DNA of 64,000 nucleotides from Dasyornis broadbenti (GCA_013397935.1 VZRN01001305.1:828467-892466); one strand, 5' to 3'; shown: positions 47,801-61,509, counted from the stretch's first letter. Notes: generated from the letters alone by a model not told the origin. A program made the numbers and translations.

Positions 47801-50800
47801 GTCACTTAGGAGTGATGTCATAGCAATGGGCATGTTCAGGGGGTTAATTTAAAGATATTAGTTAAAAACACTATCTGTCCTCTGGGTAAAGGGACAATAT
47901 CTTGCATCTAGCCTAGTGGGTTGTTGTTTTTTGTTTCCCTACTTTTCAGTGATCAGGCAAGTTTGTGCAAAGGAATCACAAAACAGAGGATACAAGATCT
48001 TCTAGGAGCATAGTCTTCGACCCAGCACTCTATTTCCCCTCCTGATCAGTGTCCTGGTCCTTCTCTTAGCAGTGTGGCCACATACCACACAATGCTGGCC
48101 ACGAGAAGGTAAGCTGCTTTGCTTTAAGTAATATTTAATGTTACCACATGTGGACATAAACAGTTGGTCCTATTGTTCCTGAGCATCACTAAACTGGTTG
48201 GTTGGGTGGTTTTTGGAGTAGAAGTGAAGGGTCAGTCCTCGGAGGACTGTACCCAGTGCACGTCTGTTGCTCAAGCACTTGCTGCCTCTGACTATGGTCA
48301 GTGCCAGATGCTTGCAGCAATGGCAGAAGCAAGAAGCCCTTGTTTTCCTCCAGAGTAACATTTGTCCCATTTGTGTTTTGCATAATCTCTAGAAGACTTG
48401 GCCCAAAAGCATAAGCAAAACAAGCAAGTGCATCTTGTGTAAGTCCCACACCTCTCTTCTGCTAGGCTCCAGGTTTGCTCCCGTATGACAGAGGGTCAAG
48501 CTTGCCAATTCAGTCAACTAAACCACGAGGAGCTGCCCCCACACAGCATGCACAAGTCCCTTGATGCTGAATCACTGTGGTGTTTCCGAAACGAGGCTGT
48601 GGGGTATTGGCAGGGGAGGAGCTGCTTGCAAAAATGTGGCCTTTCTTGATCTGCTCTCCTGCTGTCCCAGTTGCCTGGCCCATCTCTGTCAGGTTGGCTG
48701 GTTGGTATAGCTGGCTCTCCAGTGCTGCCAGGAGCCCTTGGCCCACCTTGGGACTCCTGTGGGCCATCTGCTGCAGACCTGCCCTGCCTCCACATTGCAG
48801 TCCAGCTTCTCCTTCCCTTTTGCTCTGGGATATAGCCATCATGCTGCACTCCTACTGCATAGGTTTAAACCCAGCTGTTTTCTCCGTTGACTGATAACTC
48901 ACCTTAAGGTATCCCAGGGTATTGAATGCGCCAGGGCTTTCACCTGCTGACAGAACTACTGGGATGGAGCTCAGCTTCAAAACTGTCTTGCAGCTTGCAA
49001 AGAGCCAGGCTCAGTGAGAGGCTGGAGAGATCTCCTTTGAACTTTACCTCATAAAGCAAAGATCCCCCTGAGCCTCCTCTACAGAAAGTGCTTTGACTAA
49101 TAAAAGAATCCTTTGGCATTTGAGTAGGGGCTTAGAAATAGACCAGGGTTGGTTGTGAAACAGCCCACTCTGCTTGAGTCACTTGGTAAATACCGATTGT
49201 AACACAGTGGTTGCGTAACATTGGAGCACCTCTGAATGCCGTGCTGGTAGACAGTTATCACCCACCAGCCCTGGATGGACTGGGGAAAGACCATCTTTAA
49301 CCCCAGGTACTGCAAGCCAAGCTGGCCTTGTCTGAAGAGTGTTGCAGCTGCCTAGGTTTTCCTGGGGTCAGCTCAGTTCAGAAGCATCCATATAGGAAGG
49401 GGGCAGACATAATTCAGTCCCTCATGCATGTGAGGTAGTAGGAGTCTGCGGAATGCTGCTCGCCTACCTTAGGCGTTTGGAGACCTCTGGAAAAGATGCA
49501 GGGGTAGAAGGAGGTCCCCTGGACTTCGAGATGCTGCTCTCCAGCACTGTGTCTGCCAGGCTCTCCATGAGGTCAAAATGCAGATCAGGCCAAGCTCAGG
49601 CCACAAGTCCTCCCTCTCCTCCTTGATCAGCACACCACTGAGCTACCTGCCCTTCTCATAGAAAGCCCAGCCACAAAGGGCTCCTCAACATCTCCACATC
49701 ATGCATTTAGCCTCGGCCACCAGCAGCAACATGCCCTGGCAATTCATAACTCAGTGTCTGCAGCCTGCCGCATTAATGTACATTGATGTGTGTGCATGGA
49801 TTTGCATAAGGAACACATGCTTCAACTTTCATGTTTCACCTGCACAGCTATTTCTGCTTCTGATTACCTCCAGGTTCCTGAGGCGTTTCCCCGTAGGACA
49901 CAGTATCTTCCACCTACGGGCAGCTCAGGGTGCCCCAGCATGCGGGATGTGATGCCCGATGGCTTTTCTTTGTGTCCCCTCCACCCCTGCTCTGGAAGGA
50001 TAACAGTTTTCACCTCTCAAGGTTGTGAGATGAGTTTCAGGAAAAGGCAAAAACCCTGGGGCTCCTGGAGGGCTTTGCAGGTCTCCCCACATCACTCCAC
50101 TAGGTCCTGGAGGCTTTCAGAAGCCATGCGGCCCCTGTGCAGTATACGGCCTCGAGCTAAAAGTTAGGGGTATATGACAAGACTTGAGGGCACCAGGAGT
50201 ACCTAAATGCCCTGACTAGCCCTATTTGGACCACTACTCACCTGCCCACTACTTAAATGGAGCCTTGTTTAAGCCCAGGCCTGCAGCCTGGTCTTTAGGC
50301 TGCTCAGGATCTCTCCCCTGTACAGGAATGGTGATTGTCTCACTTACATTTCTTTAAGCCTGGTAGAAATATGGAGAGTCACAGCTCTTTGGCTTAGCTG
50401 CTGAAAAGCACCACTGCTCACTGATTTTTTCCGCCTAAATTTTTGACAGCATTGAGAAAAAATGGCTTTTGGAGTGAAAGGTATGTTAACCATTCAGAAA
50501 GGCTGTGGGGCTGTCATTCAGCTATGAACAGTCCCCTGAGAGCCCCATGTCTGGGGTTTACTCACTCAGGCAGAAATGACAATGCCAGATGCACTGTCAC
50601 AGTGAAACCACCACACCTGCTCTGTCTTAAGTGTCAAGCAAAAGACCCCTGGGAAATTCATGCTTGGCTCTGACTGTCTTGGTTTTAGGTGGAGCAATGT
50701 GAGAGCAGAAGTTTGCAAGTGGTTCGGCGGTTGCCTGGGCTGTGGGCGGCTCCAGCCAGCATTCCTGTATACATGACAGCACCTGGTTCTCCTAGCGTGG

Positions 50801-51850
50801 CTGATAGGGCATTAAAACGCACCTCCAGGGCCATTTTGCAGTGAGCAGACAAAAGGTAATGGCTGGTGGACACAAGCTGTAGCAAGAGAAAGTCTTATTA
50901 TAAATATATAGTACTGTGCCCACGTCCTGTGGTTGCACCCAGCTCCCCAGAGACACCCTGGGGTTACTAGCAGGACTCCTAGCTCTGGCCTGAAATGGGA
51001 GAGGACATCTCTCTGTCTCCCAGCACGCTTGCCCAGCACTGCTAGGGCAGTCAGCATATACTATCCTGGCAGAAATCTGCCACTTTTCCAGAAAAAACAT
51101 GGTCTCTGCTCAGCTTTGCATTTTTGAACAGTAGTCACAATAGCTGGCTGGCTGTGCAGCTTTCTAACGATTTACTGCACCCAAAGCCCCTAGAAATCTC
51201 TCTGAGCAGTAGCTCCTGCCAAGCTGATGGGGCCCCATAGCCTCTGCAGGGCTTCTTGACCCCTTTCCCAGTGCTCACACTGTCAGGGCTGGGATTTGAC
51301 TGGAGGCATCTGCATCTGGTTTTAGCTTGCAGCTATTTCCTGCCACTGCAGGGATCAAAATAGCAGTTCTCAATGCAAACGAGCCCTCTTACCCTCCCCT
51401 TGCTCTGTTGCAGAGCGATGTCCTGTCCTGAGGTTTGCTTGGCCTCCTGCTGTGGGGTAGCTGTGGATAACATCTGCCTGCATGGTGCACAGGATAAGGT
51501 GGGACAGAGGCTTTAAAAATAAACCGGGCCCTGCCATAAATAAGGAAAAAACACCTGTCATGCATCCTGTAAACCACCCGTCCAGCCTTTTAGAAGATAA
51601 TATCAGATGAAAATAAAGTAAACAGGAGCACAGCAGCTGCTGCAGCAGAAGCAAGACCCCGTGGTGGCCCCTGCCTGGGGTCTCTCCTGCCTGCGTGCCC
51701 TTCTGTCTGCCCCGGGAATGAGGCTTCCTGCCCTGCTGGGTGCAGCTCCGACCTCCTCAGCATCAGCACTCGCAGGGCAGCCCCTCCCTCCATCCCCCCA
51801 TCCCCAACTGCAAGCCCACCNCGGGTGACTGCTTAAGTATCTGCGTGTGT
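47801..51850. other. HOPX upstream region, no gene recognised
   Basis: No exon with family resemblance on either strand. GC is moderate. A pair of overlapping open frames on the minus strand at 48510-48849 (about 110 residues) has no domain that I recognise and no start or splice context. Enhancers or alternative HOPX first exons could lie here but cannot be read by eye. Confidence 0.4.
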
Positions 51851-51929
51851 GTGTGACAGGCGGGGACCTGAAAAACCTGCCGCAAATCACAGAAGCTCCC
51901 GGGATGCACAGCCACTCTCCGGGCTGGTA

Positions 51930-52270
51930 ATTCAGGTTTGGCACCCGCTCCCCTTGGCAGGGCTCAGCGCGGGGTTGTGCGAGCGCGCCGCGGGCTCTCG
52001 GTGGCCCGGCAGCCGTCGGGGCTCGCCCCTTCTGCCACGCTCGGGGCTCAAGGGCCCGGGCTGCCGGGGTTGCCGGGGCTGCTTCCTGCGGGGGTACAGG
52101 AAGGGTGCAGGCGGGGTGCGGCGGAAACTGCGCTTCGTTCGGCCGAGCTGCAGCCGAGCCCGCTTGTCCCTCCCGGCCAGGCTGCGTCCCGCTCCCCCGC
52201 GGGAAGGAACCCGCTCCCGCCTTTGCTGATGGAGCGCGGCAGCGCTCGCTGCTGTGCAGGGCTGGCTTCT
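51930..52270. promoter_or_regulatory. orphan CpG island
   Basis: Sharp rise in GC and CpG content (GAGCGCGCCGCGGGCTCTCGG, CTGCGCTTCGTTCGGCCGAG) amid AT-balanced DNA, about 4.5 kb upstream of the HOPX start codon. No open frame here matches a known protein. The most economical reading is an alternative upstream HOPX promoter or a promoter for a noncoding transcript. A clear splice donor for a first exon is not evident on the minus strand. Confidence 0.55.
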
Positions 52271-52299
52271 CATCTCGCTTTAGAACTTGCAAATGATGT

Positions 52300-55200
52300 G
52301 TCCAGGTGTAGTATTCCTGAGTCTGCCGTCACTTTAGTCAGCCGTGTGATCCCGCCAGGCTGGGTATAAGGGCAGGACTGGGTCCTGGATCTGTCCTGCA
52401 GCCCAAGTGCTTCTCAGAGGCACAGCTTGGCTGGGGATGGGGAGGAGGGCAGGATGTCCTCCTCTGCCAAAGACCTCTCCTCGATTAAAATGCCCAGGAG
52501 CCTGCAGTTCCCAGTGGGATGGTCTGGAAGCATTAGACAGCAGCTTAAAAAAAGGCATCTTGTGGGGTGGGGTGCAGGGCAGAGGGGCTGATTTTTCTCT
52601 CAGTTTAGACAGCTGGAAGAGGATGCTGGAAAATCAGAGAGACTGAAGAAAGGGCTCATGAAAAATTGAGTATGGCTTGCAATGGCTGAGATTATCTGCC
52701 AGAGCAAAACTCAAACTGGCACAGAATTCAAAAAGCTGTGGAGCTGGCTGGAGCCAGAGGCTAGGAGCCCTGACCCTGGGGAGAAGTGGCTGGACAAACC
52801 CAGGCAAGAAATCTGCCATATGTTTAGCAATGAGCCAAAACTGTCCTGAAGAGGTTTTGTAATGTTGGGGGAAACACAGGCCAAGGCAAGGGGATTGCAA
52901 AGAGATCTGTGCCAAAGGACAGGCAGACCTGTGCCAGTTTTCCTAGCAGCATGACATTGATCAAGCAAGATCAGGGGATAGTTTCACTGCCTGATAAAAC
53001 CAAATGGTGCTGTTCAGTGGCTGCCAGAGGAGGTTTTTGGGGGAAGACTTGATCCTGCATGCCTTGGGCAGGCACCTGGCCAAAGGAATATACCCTGTTT
53101 ATCACTGGTGCTAACCAACATGAGCATGGGTAGCAGTGAGTGCGGACAAACGTTGTGTCCAGTGGGATGGCTCCAGTAGCTGTGGCTGGGGGGATCAGGG
53201 TGCATTCAAGGAAGCTGGGGCAGATCCCTGCAGCAGGACTCAGCCATGGGTTTCAACCCCAGTGTGGCAAAGTCCAGGCAGAGATCCCGAGCTGCATACT
53301 GACATGTTCTTGGGGGAGCTCTCGGGGGTATTGCTACTTATCTGCTCCATGTCTGTACTCTACTCTGGCATCTGCTCTTGGCCAGCCTTGGTGACAGGAC
53401 AGTTGGGAAAATATTCTTGCCCAGAAAGATTTTCCTATGTTTGTATGCTGTCTTTTTTTTTTTCTTCCGTGCATGTGTCCCAAGCATTGCAAAATGGGAG
53501 CAACCTGGCTCACAGGAACAGGATGGGTTCCTCTCTTCCCTTGTTTATAACTGTCAACAGAGAGAAAGCCTTTAATGTGGAAAAACCCTTTTCTCTTAGC
53601 TTGTGAACCCAGCCCAGACTTGCACTGGGAACACTGGCAGTGACGTGTTTCAGGCTGATTGAAATGACTTCAGAGGTGCTGGAAGTCCTGCAGTGACAGT
53701 GTGAAAGTCATGTCACAAATCTGTTCACATCTGGCTGGCACATGTTAATGCTTTTCTGACCTTTTCTGAAATCTTTTAGGCTCCATTTCTCCTCCTGGGA
53801 GAGGGTCACAGTACTGCTGGAGTTCATGCCTCACCTGATATGAAGAGATCCTGTCCTCAGAAGATGCCTTTTGTCAGAATTAGATTAAATAGAAACAGAA
53901 TGCAGGGTGCATCCAGGCCCATCACGGAGACCTTTTTCCTGTTGAGAAGAAGTACAGGTGTTGTGATGTGCATTCAACAATTGTGCATAATACTGTGGCA
54001 TTGCAGGGAGGAGATGGCAGCTGCAGCCAGCATTCAGCACTTTACTCCTCTGGACCCCTCTTGCAGAAGCTTGAATGTCATCCGTATTGCTCCATGGCAA
54101 GATATTATCTGGAGTCACTTTGCAGGGGGGACATTGGACACACAGCTCATGCGCATCCTGGCCCAAATGTTGTCCCTTTAACACAGCATGGAGACAGAAT
54201 GGAAAAATAATATGAAAAGAAGAGGGGGGAAGCAACTTCTCAAACTGTCAGAATATAATGGGATATAATTTAGCTTTTCTGATTTGTTCATATTGCCTCC
54301 TTTTCATGCATGTGTCTCTCTTGATTTTTTCTGTGTTTTCTTTCCTGACAATGAGGCTTAGCACCAGCATCCCTTGTCTGGGGATTAAGCAGAATTTTTT
54401 TTCTTTTTCTGAGTATGTAAATTAAAAAATATGTGCTCTTGAGAGACTCCACCCTAACCCAATTGTCAGAGAGCAAAATCTTCTGTTCTCCCTCTGAACA
54501 CCCCAATGCAAAGGAAAACCTCAAAAGCCATCTTCTATTTTGTTTTCCAATGGATTTTTTTCCTGATGTGCTGGGGTTTTCTGGCTGCCAATCCTAAAAA
54601 TGTTGCTGGAAACAAGGCTTTACAGAATATTTTGGCTTCCATTCAGTTAGAGAAGAGTTTTCTAACCAGCCAGTACTGACTCACAGGACAGCTCTTGCAG
54701 CTAACCAGATGAGATTTCTACCTCCATACTCCACTTGCCCCATAACAGCTCAGAGATTGGTTGTTCCTCAGGGTGCAGCCAACAACTGCCTTTGTCGGAC
54801 ATCCCAACACACAAGAGCTTGACTGAGTCATTGTTCTTTTGATCAATTTTTTCCCTAGGAGAGCAGCAACACTGGTTGCAGCCCAAGAGCCAGCAGCACA
54901 CAGTGCTTGCCCCAGAGCATGCCCTGGGCTGGTGGAAGAGGAGGTGGGAAGAGGTGGCTCCTTGATGTTGGAGCAGGGCTGCCAGCCCAGGCTCAACAAC
55001 TGCCTCTTCTGCACTCTCCTTCATGCATTTTCCTTTGTTTTCTGTGGGCAGGGTTCAGCCTGTCTCTCTTCAGCAGTAGAACAGATCCAGGCCAGACAGA
55101 TACTAATCAGATGTGACTTCTAGTAAGATTCGTGCCTTTACTTTGTCCGTGGGATACAGTTGTGTGGATGGAAACTGCAGTGTTTTATTATCCCTCCAGT

Positions 55201-58200
55201 TGTTCCAATAGTTCTCAGAAAACAGTGTCATCTCATTGGTATTTCCATGTGCAATCTCTGCCTGGGGTACAGTCTTCCTCCCTACTCTCACTCTTACTAA
55301 CCAGATTGTTTTGAAGTGACTAAACCGGGAGTTGATACGTGCAGTTCCTTGCCGGGAGGATTTTCAGCCGCGCTGCCGTTGCTTGCAGGCAGAACGTGCT
55401 GCAGCACGCAGAGGCAGCTGGAAGGGCATCACTTGTGGGAGCTGCTGCCGGTCCCAGCCCAGGAAAATATGGGCTCGGCACCGGTGAGAGGCAAGGAGGA
55501 GGACAGAGTAGACCTGCAGCTCCGTTCTCTACCCTGGGAGTGCCAGGGGTATGTGCAGGGAAGCTCTTCCACAGACTCAGACGGCTGTTCATTTTCTAGG
55601 GATCAAGTCGGGGAGGTGGGAGGGTGGAAAATGTGTGCTGAAATCTGTTCTGTTCTGAATCTCTAGGCTGAAGCTGCCTGTTTTGGAGGTCCTGACTCAA
55701 TGATCAAATACTTCAAGTCAAGTACTTCAAGATCAGTGAAGGGACTTTATCCCTCCCCAGAGCAGGGATGAGCTCTGTCCAAACACATGCCTGCCACCAA
55801 CATGGCTCAGTTGCAGCAGGAATGCTATCCTGAAGACCTACTTCGACAGTCTTAGCAGGGTGAGCACAGGTGCCAACCATCCTGTGACTTTCCTCAGCCT
55901 TCACCATGGGGGACAAGGACTACATTTTCCCCTGTGCTGTCCCATGCCAGGGAACCCGTGGGTGCCTGGCCCTTGTGGCCCCCTCGTGGCACTGGTGCCA
56001 TGCAGCTGGCAGCCTGTGGTTTCTGTCGGACCAGTTTGGGCGGACACCTGCAGAGAGGTGACTCTGGTGCCACCAGCTGCTGGGGCATTGCCACAGGCTA
56101 CGAGCAGGATGCGTCATCTCTGTGTGACACACACCACAGCCCCTGTGGCACCTGTGGTGCCCTGTGGCACTGGCAGATGAACAGAATGACTTGCAGAGTG
56201 ACAATGAAAAGGGAAGGAATGTAATGGAGACTGGCCCTCTGCTCCACCTGCTGGGTGTCAGGGAGTGGTTTCAAGAGCCCTAAGCAATCAACTTTGAAAA
56301 CTTTGTTTCCTTTAGCAACTGTTGCTAAAGAGGGCTGCTGGGAAGCTGGCACTGACAAAGAATGCTCGCTGCTCACAGTCTTCTCTACACAGCTGGCCCT
56401 GGTTGAGCATAACAGAGGCACTCACAGATGCCTTCCTCATTGGTCTGACAGCCTCATCACCCCAGGGAGGGAGTCACCCTCAGTGGGTGCTCCTCCTGCT
56501 CCTGGGAGCTCCCCTCTGCTCCAGCTTGGGAGGCTCGGGCACTCTACTGTCAGAGGGTCGTTTGTGTCTGGCGTGTCTGGCAGAGAGGCTCCAGGATGGA
56601 GGAGGATGCTCCTTGCCATCTCTCTTGGGGTACAATGACTGGGCTGGTGGATGGGGGTGCTTTCCAGGGAGGAGTATGGGAGCAGGGTGCAGTGCTGCAC
56701 AGGCAAGCAGCTGGAGAGTGCTCAACCCATGGGAGAGCCGAGCAGGCTCAAACAAGCACAAGCAGCCTAAGAAACCTGAGCTAATGAAGCCATACCTGTG
56801 CCACTGCTTAGGGAAGTCACACTCTTGTCGCAGCACGTCTTTTAGCACCTTGTCCTGCTGGAGGGAAGTGGTTTGAGGGCCACCTAAGGCTGGAGGGGCC
56901 AGTTCCCATCAGCAGCGAGGGCTGGAGGCTCCCTGCCAATCTGGGGCTGTTTGAAGCAGAAGGAAGGCTTCTGGCACTGGCGTGGGATTGCTCTCATGTT
57001 GCTCCAAGTGTCTATGTGCCCGTCTCTTGGCTGGTTGGTGCTACATACAGCCAGTCAGTCTGGCTTCTCTGGGTGGGTTTTTCTCCCTTCTTCAAAGGCT
57101 GTTTCTTGTCCCAGGCCTAGTCCTGGCTAGTGAGATCTTCTCCAGGGAGGGCTTTATGTAGGGTCATGTCTCCTGTTTAAGTCTATGGCCTGGCCACAGG
57201 AAGCCCTGCTCAGGGGGGTGGGCACAGTAGGCCTGAGCTGAGGGTGCCCACTGGACAGCTGTGTCCCCATCATTATTCTCCTCCTGCTGTCCAGCATAGG
57301 CCTGTGTGCATGGCAAGGGAACACTGAACCAGACTGTCGGGGGCTTCCAGAGCCTGCTTCCCTTTAAATACTCTTCACTTAGCAGATATCCTTCTAGCAA
57401 GATACTAATTCTAGCCTCTGCTGCCCATTCACCTGTTCTGCACATATAAATGGATTTGCTGACTTGTGAGGCTGAGCTGTCTTTAAAGTATCTGGCTGTA
57501 AAGGTAGCCTTGAGTTCTTATGACTTGATTGTTCCAAACTTGATTTCTCTCCCCTCTCACCCTCCATTGTTGGGTTATGTCACTGGGAAACCTCTGCCAG
57601 CAGCAAAGAAAGAACAAACTTGTGCCATCCAGGGTGAAAGGTTTTCTCCAGGGCATCTCCCTTCTGTGCTGCAGCATCTTATCTATGCTAGATCTCTGCA
57701 CAGCTTCAAAAGAAACAGTTCATGGCAATGCTGTAGAGCACTTTCATCTGCTCTGGACCTTCTCTGGCCCAGGGGAAATCATGGCCAAAGGAGTTCTCTC
57801 TGGCTAAAAATGCCACTTTGCTGACCCTCAGTTAGCCGGGTGGAAGGACCATGACGTCTGGAAGAGAAGGAGCAGGTGGCGAGAAGGCACTGACATGTCC
57901 CCGTATCAGCCATCCTGGATTGCACTCCGCTTGTCCTTAACTTGAAATTCATTCTCCCTCCCTTGGTGCCAGCAAAGGTCACTACAGCTCGTACATCTCA
58001 CCCTGGTGCAGAGCTCAAAAGTGAGCTCTGGAGCTTGGCCAGATCCTGATGTTCACAGCAACACACACTTCTCAACCCTCTTCAGACTCAGAGATTAATT
58101 GCATAGCTAGAGAGCAAACCTGCATGCCTCAGGGAGAGTTGTGCCACATCGTTGTTCCCCATGATGACCAGGGGTCTCCCAAGGGAACTTGTCCAGTTGA

Positions 58201-58214
58201 GTACTACTGATCTT
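52300..58214. other. gene-poor region, nothing recognised
   Basis: No exon, RNA gene or repeat family recognised on either strand. Short open frames of 60-180 residues occur by chance, including pairs on opposite strands at 56322-56876 and 56480-56848. SPINK2 and REST, the next genes after HOPX in human, are not visible here. Confidence 0.4.
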
Positions 58215-58220
58215 TTCCTG

Positions 58221-58805
58221 TGTCATGGTTTAACCCCAGTCTGCAACTAAGTACCATCAGCTGCTTTCTCACTCCCTCCACCCTTGCTGGGATGGGGAGG
58301 AATACTGGAAAAAAGTAAAAAACTCATGAATTGAGACAAGAACAGTTTAATAATTGAAACAAAGTAAAATATAATAATAAAATACAACAATGCAACAAAT
58401 AAATTTATAATAATAATAGTAATTTAAAAAGCCAAACACAAAAGACTAGTGATGCACAATATAATTTCTCACCACATGTTGACCAATGCCCATCCCATCC
58501 ACCCAGCAATCCCCATGCTTCCTGCCAAGTACTCCATTTACGTACCAGGCATGATGCTCTACAGTATGAAATACCCCTGTGGCAAGTCCAGGTCAGCTGC
58601 TCTGACCATGCTCCCTCCCAGCTCCCTGAGCACCTGCTTGCTGGCAGAGCATGGAAAACTGAAAAGTCCTTGGCTTAGGGGAAGCACTATTGAGCAACAA
58701 CTAAAACATAAGTTTGTCATCAACATTATTCTCACACTGGATCCAAAACACTGCACTGCGTCAGTTACTAAGAAGAAAATAAACTCCAGGATATCCTGAT
58801 ATGCA
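58221..58805 (-). mobile_element. solo LTR of an avian endogenous retrovirus
   Basis: About 585 bases with terminal TG...CA. It starts TGTCATGGTTTAACCCCAG, typical of a common avian ERV LTR family, followed by a CACTCCCTCCACCCTTGCTGGG block, a stretch ACTCATGAATTGAGACAAGAACAG, and an AT-rich insert at 58330-58440. Flanks show an imperfect 6-base target duplication (TTCCTG before, GTCCTG after; 5 of 6 match), as for class II ERVs. No internal retroviral sequence is attached, so it is a recombination-derived solo LTR. The minus strand is taken as sense because it carries an ATTAAA poly(A)-like signal (about 58352-58347), and because in the similar element at the right edge the primer-binding site follows the complement of TGTCATGG. 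Confidence 0.85.
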
Positions 58806-61230
58806 GTCCTGCTATGTGTAGCTGATATATGTATCCCTTTTTTCAGGGATGACTGCAGGATATCCCAGGACAGAGAGTGAAGCTCAAAGAATCATGGCGT
58901 GTCCTTATCAGTCTGCTGAGGGAGCTGGATGACTCACTGAAGATATGCCTCCCCATATTCCACATTAAAGAGCTCTGGACATTGGATCTGAACTCTTCAC
59001 CTGCCAGGGAACGATTGCCATCATCATCCCTCCAGTTTGAAAGCCAAAGGGATGTTTCCTTCTCATTGATCCAGGCCTTATTTCCCTTGAAGAGCTGACA
59101 AGGACATAAGAGAGCCCTTCCCTGCTGGGATCACTGCTGAGCTTCATAACCAGGCCAAAAACTGACACAGCAGAGCACAGGGGTCTGCTCTCTCTACTCT
59201 GCAAGCTCTCACTGTTTTCTGGGAACTCATCACTCACAGCCCTGACAATGCACTGATGCTTTTCCGCGTGCTCCCAGCCACTGCTCAGTCTGACAGCAGT
59301 GTAACCTCTTGGCATTAACTCCCATGGGAAGAGGAAGAAGCAGGAAAATATTTAGTGTAGACCCCAACCAGTAGCTGACTGTAACTGCACTGCCAGATGC
59401 AGACTCTAGGACATTTTTTTTCTATATGTACCACCTCACCATAAACTATCTCCCCTTGCCACTGGGGTCTCATTTGCTGAAAAAGAGAAGAGACATGCAT
59501 TGAAACAAAGCTCAAATTCCAGAAGAAATTTGCCAAAGCTCCTGGGTTTTACACACAGGTGACTTTGGATGAAGAAACGTAGTTCCATAGCAACTCCACT
59601 TCTACAGACACAACTACTTTATAGGGACTGGACGTTAACAATAATCAGTAAGTTAAAGAAACAGGATGGCTACAAAGAACTCATATGTGTTTGCTCATTA
59701 GTGAGCTAAGGGTGTTATCCCTTCTCTGTGTGATGTGTAATTGCTGAGTTAGATCACTGGCTCTGCAGTGGGGTGTCAGCTTGGGTGGGTTACCTGCTCT
59801 TTGTAGCCTGTTTTGGATGCTGCTTTCAGCCTGGCCACCCAACCCCCTGACCATAACCCCTTTTACTGACCACCAGAATGGATCAGGACTCCTGGTACAT
59901 CTGAAGGCTGTCATGAGCTCAGTGGTGTTCCCACAGCTCAGCTGGGTCAGTAGAAATGACATAGTGCCCGATCACGGGGCCAGCTCTGCTCTCTGCACCC
60001 AGCCTGCTGTTGAATTGGAAATCTTGGTGACCTGGGAGTAGGGACACACAGGAGAAACCTGGTGTGTAACTACTCACAGCCTGCTCATTTCTGCCAGGTG
60101 TTTTTCAGTCATGCCATTTCTGAAAACCTGGAGGCTTTCTTGAGTCTTTGAGAATATTTTATCCATTCTGAATAAAATAATCTTATCACTCCCTAACAGC
60201 AGACTGTTGACCCTAAACACTCATTTTATGGTGTTTTCATCCAAGGAAATTTAATGCAAGAGATGGGAAGCTAAGCAGAAGGCTCAGAGGCATTTTTCTG
60301 CTGTGCACCTACACACAGCACTCCAGATGACTAAGGTGCTTTCTCATAAGTAGTCAGACCTGTCTGGGTGGTTTTGGTGGTTCTGGTGGTTCTGATAACA
60401 CCTGACTTTGGGCAGTGCAGGTGCTGGTTGTAAATGCACCAGCCTGTTGCTATTGCAAACTACAGAATAAATGATGTGGAAATCACCTCTCCAGGTCTCT
60501 AGACCAATCTTCTGATCCAAGCAGGGCCCTCTAGATGAGGTAGCTCAGGACTGTGAGCAGCAGAATTGTGAACATCTTGAAATGTTGTTCCTAAAACCTC
60601 TACGGATTCCTGCTCTCGTATTCCTCATGGGAAATAAATTTTTGCTGGTATTTAATAAAATTTTTGCATGTATACAAGATCCCCATTCTAGCACATTATT
60701 AGTTATATGTGGGTTTTTTGCTCTACTGGTGCATGGCACAGCCTAAAGGCAGTGTTTGTCAGGGGACTACAAATATTTCTTTTCCTCCTCATGAGCCCAA
60801 ACAGTTTTCTTTTCAGAGTTAAAAATCTCCTTTTCCTCTTCTGACTATTTTTTTTAAAGGATATCCTTACTTCTCTGTGTAGGAGTGGAAGAAGTCCCCA
60901 TAATATCCAGGTTTTCCCTCTCATTGGACTCAGTCAGATAGCAACAGGTGGTACTAAGAGTTTACAGACCCTTATGCCCAGAGTTTAGGAAATCCTTGCT
61001 TTGGCTGATCCATGGAGATGAGAAGGCTTTTTGCCTTCTCCGACTTGATTCTGATGTGAACACTATCCAGCTCTCAACTGACAATACATATAGTCAAGTT
61101 TTAAACTTTGATTATGGTTTCAGATCCCTAAATTCTCCTGGAGAAATTGGCTGGTCATGGCATGGATGGGTGCACAGTTTGCCGTATGAAAAACTGGCTG
61201 TGTGGTGGCACCCAGAGAGTGTTGGTGAAT
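58806..61230. other. gene-poor region, nothing recognised
   Basis: No exon, RNA gene or recognisable repeat apart from short low-complexity patches, for example a GGTGGTTTTGGTGGTTCTGG run near 60367-60392. Open frames have no family resemblance. Confidence 0.4.
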
Positions 61231-61234
61231 GCTG

Positions 61235-61507
61235 CTCCATGCAGCTGGTGGCTGGTCACTAGTGGGGTTCCCCAGGGCTCAGTGTTGGGGCCAGCCCTGT
61301 TTAATGTCTTTATCAATGATCTGGCCAAGGGAATTGAGTGCACCCTCAGGGCAGAGGGCAACTTGATAGGGGCAGCACCAGGGACACAATTTGCTTGATT
61401 GATAGGATTTACGTTTAGTAATACAGCTTAGTGAGACTTGGCAGCGTTAGGTTTACAGCTGATGATCTTAAAGGTCTTTTCCAACCTAAATGATTCAATG
61501 ATTCTTA
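61235..61507 (+). mobile_element. CR1 LINE fragment with internal deletion
   Basis: Starts inside the reverse-transcriptase ORF: GTGGGGTTCCCCAGGGCTCA encodes GVPQGSVLGPALFNVFINDL, a conserved RT motif of CR1. After about 125 bases it jumps to the extreme CR1 3' end: TTGGCAGCGTTAGG, GATGATCTTAAAGGTCTTTTC, CAACCTAAATGATTC, and the terminal AATGATTCTTA repeat. Several hundred bases of the element between these parts are missing. Plus-strand orientation. Confidence 0.9.
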
Positions 61508-61509
61508 GT

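Noticed and set aside
48600..48870. Possible unidentified LTR containing the GTTTAAACCCAGC motif
   Set aside because: Only a short resemblance to the TTTAACCCCAG LTR start; no TG...CA ends or target duplication found.
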